DNA from: Trochalopteron elliotii
Taxonomy: Eukaryota; Chordata; Aves; Passeriformes; Leiothrichidae
Direction of reading: 5' to 3'
Length of the DNA: 64,000 nucleotides
Assembly (NCBI GenBank): GCA_024734555.1
Contig: JANPWX010000109.1
Coordinates: forward strand, 239,068 to 303,067
The notes beneath the pieces are model-generated. The model searched no databases. It was not told where the DNA came from and saw nothing but the letters and a program-made list of their open reading frames with translations. This document shows, in pieces, positions 38,837 to 51,159 of the stretch; position 1 is the first letter of the stretch; every line of letters starts with the position of its first letter. Made by a program: the position numbers and the translations under genes.

Positions 38837-38937
38837 GTGAATTCAAGCTCTTATGAAAAAACTGGTTTAGCAACCAGCCTTAATAGCTTCAATAGACAAT
38901 TCTGAATGAAGGCAAGCTGGTAAAGGCAGATGCTAAA

Positions 38938-41900
38938 ATGTTGACCATAAGTCAAGCTCTTGTAGCAGTGGCTATATTTCTTCTAATTACACAGTTTTTA
39001 AAGTTGCAGCGAGTGCGGAAACAGTTTCCTCCTGGACCAGTCCCTCTCCCAGTCCTTGGGACGCTGATACAGCTGAAATTTCAGTTGAATCGTGATCTCC
39101 TCATGAAGGTACTTATTTTCAGATACTCCTTATTGTCTAAAAGTCTTTGTGATTTCTCCTTTCTCATGTTGTTTGCTATGTGAAAACATCCTCTCTCAAA
39201 ACTACGTTGGTAGTAACTGTTAACTGGCCACTGTAATATCACACTTGGTTTGGTTCTGAACAGCTTGTTTGGTTTGCAAAATAAGAAAAAGATATTGAAG
39301 TGTAAAGCAGTTTGCCAAGTTAAGAAACCTGGTATTGAAATTTCTGAATGTGTGAAGGTCATTCTGGTGTTTAAGCCTATGCCATTTTAACAGATTTTCA
39401 CTGAAATTGATATCTTTCTATCACCTCTTGCCACTAAATTTGATGAATTCATGTGAAAATTGATATAATTTAGGAATAAATATCTTTAGGGATGATATAT
39501 CAGATTTGGAATTAGGGAAAAATATTATTAAAAAAATTACTTTCACAGCACGGATTTGTAGCTTTCTGAACACTGGCACTCTCTTACTTGAGCAGTAAAA
39601 AAAAACACTCTGTGTGTATGGCTTGTTTGTACTGACAAGATCCAAAACAGGTGGGAGGAAAGAAGTCAGTCCAGTCTCTACGCTAATTACTCCTCTGACA
39701 GTTCTGTGTTCTTTTGTGCTACTTTACTTGTAGAAGCGATAGAAATACTCTTGAAATAAATTAATAAACAGAAAATACCCTGTATCCCATGAATGATTGT
39801 GAACTGAGCCTTGGATTATACACAATAATAAAAGGTACATAATGTTTCTTGACATAGGCAAGTGGTTCTGAAAAGTGGGAATACACAGGTGCAACAGTGA
39901 ATGTTGGAAAATACATTTGTACTTTCTCAGTGATAATTGTAGTCTGGTGGGAAAAATGAAGAACATCACTCCACCTTAGGGTTGGTCCTGTAATCAGTGC
40001 AAAAACAGGTTCATCCTCTGTTTGCAGTGTGTGGGATTTCATATGTGCTTTCCTGGCTTCTCTCCCATCTCTAGCTGGCAAAAACTCATGGCAACATATT
40101 CACCTTATGGTTCGGATGGGCCCCAGTGGTTATACTGAATGGATTTCAAGCAGTGAAGGATGGGATGACCACACACCCTGAAGATGTTTCTGGGAGGCTG
40201 GTGTCACCTATGTTCAGAGCAATGGCCAAAGGAAAAGGTGAGAATTTCCTGGCATAAATAGTACACAGAAGTGTCATCTTGACAAATTGCAGTATCTTTT
40301 GTTGCTTGTGACCACCTTCAGAGGTAGCACAGAGGTGAACTGCAAGGTAGCACAGAGGTGAAATAGCTTTTGGAGGGTAGCAGGAGGAAAATAGTAGCAA
40401 GAGGAAAAAGGTTCCTAATATCTTCTATGAAATACTCACTGGGGTAGATTCGGAGGTGATGAGGTGAGGCAACAGTAAGTTGTGCCATGAAGAAATGGAG
40501 GTAAAGCAGGAAAAAACCAATTCCTTGTCCTGGACAAGCTGCCTCCCACTATGACATTTTCCATGGAAGAGTGACTTTGATGGTGAGATCCTCTTCCCGT
40601 TCCCTTCCTTTTGCGAATATTTTCCTGCTGGCACAGTTGCACCTAGAAGTTCAGTGTGCTTCTGTTTCAACCTTGCTGTAGGTTTCATTCCACCAACCAC
40701 ACTAGAAATTCACAAAGCCTGTCACAAAGCCTAAATACTGAAGTTTCCTGCCCTGCAGACAGGAGATTTTCTCTCTGACTGTGGACAGTCAGAACTCTTT
40801 CCCCTTTTCCCTTCATGAGAGCCATTACCCTCATTCAGGCATAGCAGAAAGTGTGATACAAGCACTGCAAAGAGCATTTAGAGAAGCAGCTGAGATACCC
40901 TGAGGTACCTGATTGTCTGGGATCCAACTTAATCCTGCAAGTCATCTTACTACCCAGCTGAGTATTTTTCCATTTCAGCCCTGCCAACAGAGCTGTTGCT
41001 TGGTGCCTTTGTTTTCACAGGCAATACAACAACTTAATTACATCCTGTAGCTTAGTAAATCCCTTAATGTAGTCGTTGTCTATGATTAATATTAGCATGA
41101 TAAAGAGCTCTACCTTTAACGGATACAGGAATTATGTTGGCAACTGGTCACACCTGGAAGCAGCAGAGAAGGTTTGCTCTGAGGACTTTACGCAACCTTG
41201 GTCTGGGGAAAAGAGGTCTGGAGCACCGAGTTCAAGAAGAAGCCCACTACCTGGTAGACTTCTTTGCAAGTATGAAAGGTATTTCTGCAATAAATATCAA
41301 TACATTTTTGCCATTAGTCTGATGTCTTTATGTATGAACTTCTCTCTCCTGTCCTAAAACTGAGGGCAGCTTTTGTTCCACAAGGGAGTATGCAGGGTCT
41401 TACACTGTCTGTGTGGAATGGACTGAAAATGCAAAGCCCCCAGTGCATCTTGTGTTTTCAAGGCTATTCTTGCTCAAAATTATTTACAAAACTACTAAAA
41501 TTGAGAAGAAAACTGAAGCTTATTTATTATTTGCATTATAGAACACCTTAAGTGTAAAGGGATCTTTGAAGATGATCTAGTCTAACCCCTATGCAAAGAA
41601 GGGTCAATCTGAGCAGGTTTCTTAGGCCTGAGTTGTAAATATCTGCAGCAATGGAGACTTCACCACCTCTCTGGGTAACCAGTACCACTGTTCAGTGAGT
41701 GCTATAGTAAAAACATTTCTTGTGTTTATGCAGAATTTAATGTATTTACATTTTTTCCTGTTGCCCCACTTGATACCCCTGAGAAAAGTCTGGTTCTGTG
41801 TTCTTTATACACCTCCATCACGTATTTATACATATTTAGATATCTCCCTAAGTCTTCCCTTCTCCACACTAAATAGTCTATCTCTCTCAGCCTCTCTTAT

Positions 41901-44900
41901 GCCAGATGCATCAATTCCTTAATTGTCCTTCTTGCCCTTTGCTCAACTTGTTCTAATATGCTGATGCCTCTCGTACTGGGGAGTCCAGAGCTGGACCCAG
42001 CAGTTCAGCTGGGTCTTGCCAGTGCTGATCAGAAGGGAAGGATCACCTTCCTTAGCCTGCCAGCAATTAATTTCTTAACGCAGCCCAGGATGATGTTGGC
42101 CTTTGCTTCAAGGAGACATTTTTGGCTCTTTTATGGTGCTGGTGCATAAAGAGAGAAAATCAATCCTGATGAATTAAGCCTTGTAATGCCATTTGCACAC
42201 ACTCTGTAAAGCACTGACTAGAATCTTGTCTCCATTACAAGATTCTACCCTGATCAACCCAGTTAGGATCATGTGAGCTGGATTTCCCAATACAGATCAT
42301 TATGCAAAGGCACAATGAATCAGGACATGCTGTGCCTAGTGTTGCATCAATTAAAAATAATTAGATGGAGCCCAATTCCATGGTTTAAGAGCTAGGAGAG
42401 ATTGGGATGTGACCATGTGTGCAAGGAAAAAGGCTCAAAACAGTAAGTTGCTAATCATAATCATTCCTTGACTACTGGGGAGTTGCATCAATACATACAC
42501 AGAGGTTTTTATGGTCATATATTCCATAGTCACAAAATAGTTTTCTTAGCATTAGGTTTCAAATAACTGCTTTAAAATTAGTTATTATACTTTTGACACA
42601 ATTGGTTGAAAGGAGTTTACAACATTTTATCTTACTGGAGGTTGTCTGTCTCTAGCAAGGTCAGACAAAACACAGTAGCCTTGCATGTCTTTGTGTCCTT
42701 GCTTAATAAAGTTGCCTCTCTTGCTCTTCTACCCTCAGGTTCCCTTAGTACATAGTGTTCTCAGTCATTCCCATGCTTGAGTCATATTTTGATTTTGCCA
42801 GAAAGCAAATTTGCATAGAATTTTTTCCCCTTACTTCTGAATTTGCTCTATCATATGATGCAATATTTTACGCATCTGGCATTTCTTTAGGGTGCAACAC
42901 ATTCCCAGGCTTATGGGATTGGAACATAGTTGTAAGGAATCAGTTTGATATTACAATTTTCCAAAAATATTGCTGCTTCTCTGTGAAATGCAATGCCTTT
43001 TTTAGAGTTCCATGGGTAACTAAGAGGATTCTCACATTTCACTAAACCAGGAGACATTAACAGTTATATTTATTATTATGGTTGCAGGGAAACCTGTGGA
43101 TCCTTATTTCCCTCTTGTCCATTCTGTCTCAAATGTAATTTGTGCTGTCGTGTATGGACATCGTTTCTCCAGAGAGGATGAGACCTTTCATGAGCTGATT
43201 AAAGCTACAGAACATATCTTCAAGTTTGGGGGCAGCTATATTCATCATGTAAGTGAATGATCTGGTTAATTTTTCTGAGTAAGACAGAGAGTGATTCAAG
43301 AGCTATAGGGCAAAAGTTTTAGAATGGGTGAGTGATGCTCCATGCAGTTTTACTGGGCAGTGAACTCTCTCAAAGTGTGATGATGAGGTTCCACATGGCA
43401 GCCTTGGGCATTTGTGTTCATTCTCCTGTATTTGGGTACAGTGGTAGTTTGCCAATAAACTTTTGCAATAAGGGACAGGTTCATGGACTGCTCCTGGGTC
43501 ATGTTTGTTACTTGGTTTCTCAACCCCTGCACACAGGTTCCTGTGTTGGACATTGTAATTCCTAAATATTGAATGTCAGGTCTGAAAGTGTGGCTCATGT
43601 GCCAGCTTTAGACACTGTTTTATATACAGTCAACAGAGAGAGGAATGAGCCAAATACCAAAGTGTTTTGCCTGTGGCTACTTATCTCCATTTCTTCTGTA
43701 AGACACAGACTTGAAGATTTCCCACAGAAACTCTACTCCTTCACCCTGAGTGAGGAGCAGCTCCAGGTACAGGCAGCAGAAGGCAGGAAAAGCTAAGACA
43801 GCAAATATAACTGCAAGCTTGGCAACTAAATAATCTGGGAATCAGCGATCCATCTGACACTAGAGGCCTGCTTTGCACAGAAGGATTTAAAATTTTCCGG
43901 CAGTTCTGGTTTCACTGCTGAAGTTGTCCCCATACATCTTATGAGTTACTTTTTAATATACAATAGATAAGCAATTCCTGGAATACAGATGTCTCTCAAC
44001 ATCCCATGGAGCATTCTCCTCACTGAGTTATGGTCAGGTTCCCTTTTGCTTAGTTTAGATTTGGTCCTGTAAGTTGGGTATAGTGGTGGCAGGTGACACT
44101 TGCTTTTAGGACAGAGAACATACCTCCTTTTCTTCTCTGTTTCCTATCCTGGCTTTGATTTGATTTAGTCCAGTGAATAAGATACTGTTGGGGAAATAAG
44201 AACAGGGGTTCAAACCATTCCAGAGGGATGGCCACCATCTCCCCACCTCCCGGATGCAATGACTACATGGTATTATGCAAAAAAGGGGATATTGCTGCAT
44301 CCACATACCCATTTCTTATCTGGATCTCATACTGCCAGGCACTGAACAGGGGGACACTGTGGATTGGGCCTCTCCATAAATAGAGGAGGATTTGGCAGAT
44401 ACCCAGGAAGGTGGATGGATGCAGTTCCTGTCTTGAACACTGACAGCTAAATTCCATTTAGAGTGTCAGAGTGGCTGCAGAGGGCAGACATTTGGAAGTA
44501 GGAATGCCTGTAACCTGGGCAACTTTATGTGATTACTCAGACCACAGTTGTGTCTAAAGCTTCTGAACATTCTGCAAGTAAAAAATTACCAGAGATGAAG
44601 CTAACCAAAAAGGATATAAAGTTCTGAGTGAATTTACCAAGGACTGGATTAGTACTTTTTTTTTTTTTAATTTGTGATAAGACAATCATTGATTGATAGT
44701 TGGATGTCTGACAATAAGAACTGATTTCCCAAGAAGACACAAGTATAATCTATCTAATTCAACCACACTCCAGTGAACACTTAATAACATGCTTTCTGTA
44801 GTGTGACTAAGAGAGTGCAAGAAGAGCTCAGCAAAATGAAGGCTGAGAAAGGATAAAAACTCTGCTGTTAAATAAACAATGCAATTATATTTTGAGCAGA

Positions 44901-47628
44901 AAAAGAAGTATTAAGATAATGTTACATCTTGCAGATAAAGAATATACAGATTACCCAGACATAAATGTAGGCTGGAAACCTGAATTAACTTTCTAGCTCT
45001 CAGAATAGGTCAAAATCAGCTATCTTCTTAGGCCAGATTTTCCCAAATGCTAAAACAGAAGGAAAAAAATAATCTGATTGTGTCAGGTAACCCTGTCCTT
45101 CTTTCTAGAGAAGAATACTCCAAAGTGTCAGGTAGCTGTTCCTTAGCTTTTCTGGGTTTCAGATATTTGAAATTTCATGGAGGAACCTTGAGAGGTCGAT
45201 TGGTAGAGAGTGCTTTGGGGCTTACCCAGCCTGTAAAGCAGCCACCGGGAGCCAGTCCTTGCTTTGTCAAGCATCCTGGTGAGGAATTTCCAGCTTTTGC
45301 TTTTCCTTTCCCGGTATTCTCCACTGGGGGGCAGGAGCTCACTTTTAAAATGCCTCAATGCAGTTCATAGTAATTGAAGCTATGAATTACTGCATAGATG
45401 AATACCATTCATTCTAGTTATAGTAATTCTTATTTGACTTGTGATTGAGCTGAAAGCCTGTGGAACGCTGAATCTTACCATCAAAACTAGACATTATATA
45501 GTTTGCTTTTCACAGCCTGAAAGCCCAAGCACAGTCTTTGTCAGGATATTTTATTAATGAGACCCTAATTCCAAGCTAACATGAATATTACCTCTCTTTG
45601 TAGCAGGCCTTCCTAGTGCATTTTCTCGTGATAGAGACTTTGCAGGACCTCTTGTGTGTCACTCCCACAGCTCTATGAAATCTTCCCCTGGCTGATGAGC
45701 CATATCCCTGGGCCTCATAAGAAGGCATTGGAATATTATGATGTCCTGAGCAGCTTTACACGGAGAGAGATCCGAATGCACAGAGAGCGTGGGACGCCAG
45801 AGGAACCAGAGGATTTCATTGACTTCTACCTGGATCACATTGAAAAAGTAAGTTTTTTCTGCCCAATCATACAGTCATGGGGGAAAAGGTCAACATGGAT
45901 CATTGAATCATCATAGACAGTCTGAATCATCACAATCTCTTACCTTTCTTGACATTGTAATGTGAATCCAATAACCAAGATCTTCCTAAATCCTTTCTGA
46001 TCATTGATATGCCACAGCACCTTGCAATCCTTTCATTAAAGGACAGGTTAATACGCTGCTTTTTTTTTTTTTTCATTGGCACAAGTTGTAAAATGATTGA
46101 AGGTCTCCAGGAAAGAATCCTGAATTACTAAGTGAACAACAAGAGAATTAGAAAGTCCTTTGGAAGACAGAGTGGGATGCTCTGGTTATGATATTTTGCT
46201 GGTAAAGGTTTGCCAAGAGAATTTGTAAGAGGGCAGCTGGATTTTGAGGACATTTTATGGAGAAATAAACTGGGAGTCAGCAAGGTTTCAGACAAGACTG
46301 GAGGAGAGGAGAGTGCCATGGTCAGCAGACAAAGCGTCAAGCAGACAAAGGAACTGGGACAAATAAGGGCATTTTGGTCAGGCAGGTGTAGTAGAGGTAG
46401 GTGGGAATCCACAGGGCTGTGAAGGGCTGTAGGAGGTGTGCACAAGATCTCTCCCTTTTTTAGACCACACCAGGATCACCTTGTATGAATCTTTTGAGTA
46501 ATGGATTCCAGCCCTGATCCCTGGACTGTCAGTTGCCCTTCCCCTCTGTGACTCCTACCTCCACTTAAATCACTTTTCCTTTCTCCTCTCCTCCACTCTG
46601 GCAGGATATTTTCCTCTTCCTGTTCAGTTTGAGGACAGGAAGAAAAAGGAGAAAGAGGAGGAAGCAGGAAGATGAGACTGGTCTTACTTGGGTGTGGAAA
46701 GGCAAGGGTGGTGCAGAGAGCCAAAGGCCCTGGGGAAGTCGGCAGTGACTGTTGTTCCTGGTGGCAGTGCTGTCCTGCAGGGACAGCCACTGTCCCTTTC
46801 ACCACTGTCATGTGCTGGTAGCAGCATCAGAGCCAGCCACTCTGTTGGGCTACAGCACTCACCTACCTCTCCCTGATAATTATTTATTGATCAATTCCCA
46901 CATTAGCTGCTATATTCTTATGTCTGGTTGGATGTCAGCCTAAAGGGCTTCTAGAGCTCATTGGATCCTCTTGTTTTAATTTTTTTTTATATCAGCACAG
47001 TAACACACCTGGCCTTCCAAAGCATTTGACTGTTTCTAAAGCCTTTCATTGCTGTTCTGGGATTTATGAGACTTGAACATCAGTATACCAGAAATTGTTT
47101 CAGTGAGCTCTTCTGGGACTCTGCTGGGTGGAAATCATCCAAGTTTGTTTATTAAAAAAAATTGAACTGTCTGTAATAGATGAACAGGGGCAATAAAAAA
47201 AGATTAGATGATATTACAGCAGGGAGAAACATCTCTCCTTCTTTTCAATTGCTCCACTGGCAAGAGAAAGGTTCAACACCCTTGAGCATAACCTCCCTAA
47301 ATATAGACAATGAATTCCCCCTGAACATAACCATGTTTATTTATAATTTCAGTGTATACATACACATCTTCACACTCCTAATTGGAAACTGTAAAACCCC
47401 AGATCAGCTGAACGTGAGTCATTGTGCCCTTGTGTAGAAGAAACTTGAATGCCACAAGTTAAGAACTTTACTCAGCCCAGTGTTCACTGCCTGGTCACTG
47501 TATCGCTTGGTAGAACAACTGAGTGATGGACTGTGACTTGAGACATGAAGAATGACACAATGATACACATCTTTAGAGGAAGATTTACTTATGAAACACT
47601 CTAAATTAACCACTACTTGCACATTAGG

Positions 47629-47672
<44 letters not shown>

Positions 47673-50600
47673 GCAAAGAACATGTGATTTAGCTTGATGA
47701 TTAAGTATGGAACAAACACAGCTTATCTGTTTGTGAAATGTTAATTTTTGTGTTGATAGCCATCTGTGGTGTCTAACATTCCTTAGCAGTCTTTCTGTAT
47801 TGTTCTATAAGGACAAGACACTGCAGCTTGGAACCAGTTATAAAATCACATTTAATCCTATTCTGTTTTTTCTAACCTTCATGTATAAGCCTCTAACTTT
47901 TCTTATCATTTGCAGTCCAAAGATGAACCCAGGTCAACATACAATGAAGACAACATGGTTTATTCTATAAATGACCTTTTCTTGGGTGGATCAGAGACAT
48001 CAAGCACTACTTTGAACTGGGGCCTACTCTATATGGTGGCAAACCCAGACATACAAGGTGAATAGATAATCCTGTCACAAATATCTCCTGTGCAATAGAA
48101 AAAACAAGTCTTAACATTTTCATGGATCAGAAATAATACCTAGATACTCATATACGCCTAGTGGCACATGTACTTTTTTGTACTTGTAGGTCTGCCCTAG
48201 TCAGCATCAGTAGATCCAGGGATTAAATTAACTCTGTGATGTATTTCAGTTTCTTGTACCAGAAATTATTCTAGTCAGGAGTGGAAACAGATGGCTCCTC
48301 TGTTACATCTATGTGTATTTAAGAAGTTTGGTTTTAAGTCTAGTTTTTAAATAACCACCATTCCCTTTCATAGAACCCTGAATAAAAACCAAAGGAAGAA
48401 GGATATCTTATGCTGGATAACAGAAATCTCACAGTTAGGTTGCAGAATGTGCAAATACCCAGAGGAGAACAAGATTTTAAATGGATGAAAGAGAAGAAGA
48501 TAAGGAAACTTTGTTCAGCTTGTAGCTGTCAGACAAGAAATTCTGCTTAATCTCATGTTATCACATGTTTTGTTATCACTTACTCTAATTATGGTTATGA
48601 AAGCACTGACTCACCTGTACAGTTTTATTTTGTTAAATATAATACCTTGCACATATTTGGGAACGCAGCATATGCTCAGAGTGATTGTTCCTGGGCTTCT
48701 TGAGTAATACATTGCATCAGGGCTCTCAGAATGAGCTGACACCTGTATATCTGTCCTCATTTAATTAATTGGTGGCTTTTTTTTGAACCCATTCATGCTT
48801 TGCCTGTGTTGACATCCAGTGACAATGTTCCACTCTGCACCTTAAGGAGAAGTTTGGCCTTCTGCCTCATCACTGAATCAGGAACAGAAGTGTGTGTTTA
48901 TATTGTGCAGTGACTGATTACTTCAAACTACCTGGATTCTAAAGTGCTTCCTCAAGATATTCTTCATAGAAGGAAGTTTACTTAAAAATATTTCTGATTA
49001 TAGATTTTAAATTCTGTAAGGTGCTTAAATCTCTGTTGTCGGTTTAATGAAGGACTGCTGGCAGTCACAGGGCAGGCTTGATGTGAATGGACACATACTG
49101 ATAAATGCAAAATGGACTTCCCTGCATCTTACTGTTGCTTCAAAAGGCCTGGAAAAAGACAGGATCATTCACTAAAAATCTGAGGTATTCTTACTAGGTG
49201 TGTACTGCCTCTCTTGAAGTTTATAAATCAAAGGGGTATTTTTTGTTGTTGATTCCCCCAAGACTCCCATGCAATAAGTAATTTAAAACATGCTGTTCTT
49301 GATTAAAAGGCAGATGTGAAGCAGTAGATATATTCTTTTAAATGGTATTTGGACCTTGCTCTAGTTGGCATTGCTTCACTTAACAGATGCCCTGTGTAAG
49401 AACCATGTTCTTTTAACAGTAATTAGACTTTTAAGGCTCAGACTCACCTGGCATAAATTTCAGAGAGCTGTGAGCTTAATGTTCTAACTGGCTGCAGGTG
49501 TTTGAGGCACCTAGGCAAAAGAAAACCCAAAGATAACTCTGTTATCTCTTGGATTTGTGGTAGTAAGGCAACACTTAGTTGTTGCTCAAAAATCTGAAAC
49601 TGTCTTTTCTTAATCTACAATCAAATAACTTCAGACCCAGAAGCAGAGCTCTCAAATGTTTAAGCTGTTGGAACATCCTGCTACTTTAATTTTCTTCATA
49701 AAAAGTTACTTACTTTTCCATATTGATTGTGGTGTTGTTCTTATAGTTCTAAGCTGGAAATGTCTTTGAAAATGAAATTACTGAAAATACTTGAAATGTT
49801 TTTCTGCCTGAAACTGTGAATATTTTCCACAGAGAAAGTGCAGAAGGAGCTGGATGCTGTTCTGGGTCCTTCCAAGCTAATCTGCTATGAGGATCGGAGA
49901 GAACTGCCATACACAAACGCTGTGGTTCATGAGATCCAACGCTTCAGCAACATTATCTCAGTTGGCATGCCCAGGGTGTGTGTGAGGAACACAACCTTGC
50001 TTGGCTATCCCCTCAAAAAGGTACAGACATGGTTTCTCAGTTGCTACAGACTTTTCCTGCATCAGTAGAGCAAGGTGTGGATTAAAATCTGTTCGTGCCA
50101 GGGTATTCTCCTTAATAGAAGAGGGGCTGGATGCCTTTGGGTCACAGTCTGAATGTGAACAAGAAACAGAATGAATGTTTTTCTCCTTTCAGGGCACCAT
50201 AGTTCTTCCAAATATTGCTTCATCTTTGTATGATCCAGAGCAATGGGAAACTCCTCGACAGTTCAACCCTGGTCATTTCTTGGATAAGGATGGAAACTTT
50301 GTGGCCCAAGAAGCCTTTTTACCATTCTCAATAGGTAAGCGGGCTACAGCACAAACATCAACAGTTTGGATTGGAACTGTAGAATGAAGATATCTATTAA
50401 AAACCTATTGGTTGTCTATTCTAAACCTTTTTGTGGAAAACAGTGCTTAAATCAACATGATTATTTTCAGTAACATATGTTCTACTGAACAAATAATAAC
50501 ATGGAAAATCAGGGGTGTCCTGACAAACATATATATCTAACTTGCCCTATTTTGGAAGGAAATTTTCTTCTAATGATTGATTTCAGGCACTCATTTCATA

Positions 50601-51159
50601 CCAGACATATGTATAGAAAGCACTTTCAAGCAATCCTCCTGATTCTTTATGCATTCAACACTAGAACATGACATCTCCCAGGAAAAGCAGGTCCTTATTC
50701 TTCATTTACATGATGAAATGAATTCCTTTAAAGTTGTCCGTCAAATGAAGATGAGGCATTTGAGGTAACTGAAGGGAGCAGAGGGGTTACATGGTTCTCT
50801 ACAGCAGCAAATAAAATTCTTTGAAGGAAGAAATACATGAAGCTTTGTGTCATTGATTGCATTAAGTCCTACAGAAATTCTGGACCCGGCAAAAACACCT
50901 TTGCACTGTGTGAGGATGAATACAGCTGCTGTTGGGGTCAGGTTTATTTACTCACTGTCCTTCCCCTCTTCCCTCTGCAGGGCACCGGGTGTGTCTGGGG
51001 GAGCACTTAGCGAGGACCGAGCTCTTCATTTTCTTTGCCAGCCTCCTGCGGGCGTTCACCTTCCGGCCCCCTGAGGGCGTGACCAACATCGACACTGAGC
51101 CCATTTTTGGGGGCACTCTGCAGCCCCACCCCTACAGGGTTTGTGCCATTCCACGCTAG
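38938..51159 (+). CDS. CYP2J-like: Gene D: cytochrome P450 family 2 subfamily J, nine exons, complete, 490 aa
   Basis: Exons: 38938-39108, 40075-40237, 41129-41278, 43088-43248, 45671-45847, 47916-48057, 49833-50020, 50193-50334, 50981-51159 (stop TAG). Motifs: anchor about 4-23, PPGP 31-34, WxxxR 121-125, I-helix GGSETSS from 298 with Thr302, ExxR as EIQR 355-358, heme loop FSIGHRVCLG with Cys436. The role is an ER-anchored, reductase-dependent monooxygenase; substrate unknown. Exon 7 (SVGMPR, RNTTLLG, KK end) and exon 9 (LRAFTF, LQPHPY) resemble gene A on the other strand. Exon 6 departs from its paralogues just after the I-helix motif ([12 protein letters not shown] where others have LxWALLxMxxYP). 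Exon 9 is GC- and CpG-rich. It is the longest gene of the array; introns 3-6 are each about 1.8-2.4 kb, and intron 3 carries an antisense CR1. Confidence 0.95.
40322..40362 (+). repeat. Short direct duplication in gene D intron 2
   Basis: An 18-bp segment containing ggtagcacagaggtgaa occurs at 40322-40339 and again at 40345-40362, 5 nt apart. Confidence 0.85.
41531..42127 (-). mobile_element. CR1 LINE 3' fragment, antisense in intron 3 of gene D
   Basis: Read on the minus strand, it contains the characteristic CR1 3' region: a degraded 'aacaagttgagcaaagggc...gaaggacaa' block, a later 'cccagagaggtggtgaag' block (the tail of the CR1 ORF2 region), and a terminal 'ggttagactagatcatcttc...gatccctt' segment. 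It is diverged and 5'-truncated, with no intact reading frame. It lies wholly inside an intron, opposite to the gene. Confidence 0.8.
46632..46676 (+). repeat. Polypurine tract in intron 5 of gene D
   Basis: About 45 nt of almost pure A/G (ggacaggaag to gcaggaagatgag) with only two or three interruptions. Such tracts can adopt triplex structure, but no function is shown here. Confidence 0.6.
47630..47671. repeat. 42-nt T homopolymer, gene D intron 5
   Basis: Uninterrupted run of about 42 T. It could be the poly(A) tail of a minus-strand retroposed sequence or an expanded homopolymer. Its exact length may be an assembly artefact. Confidence 0.85.

Larger units (their letters stand above)
35551..38937. 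other. Gap between genes C and D
   Basis: About 3.4 kb: the 3' UTR of gene C, then non-coding sequence with an AAAAT-type microsatellite (about 37043-37060), then the promoter side of gene D. No P450 exon remnants or other genes are seen. Confidence 0.6.
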
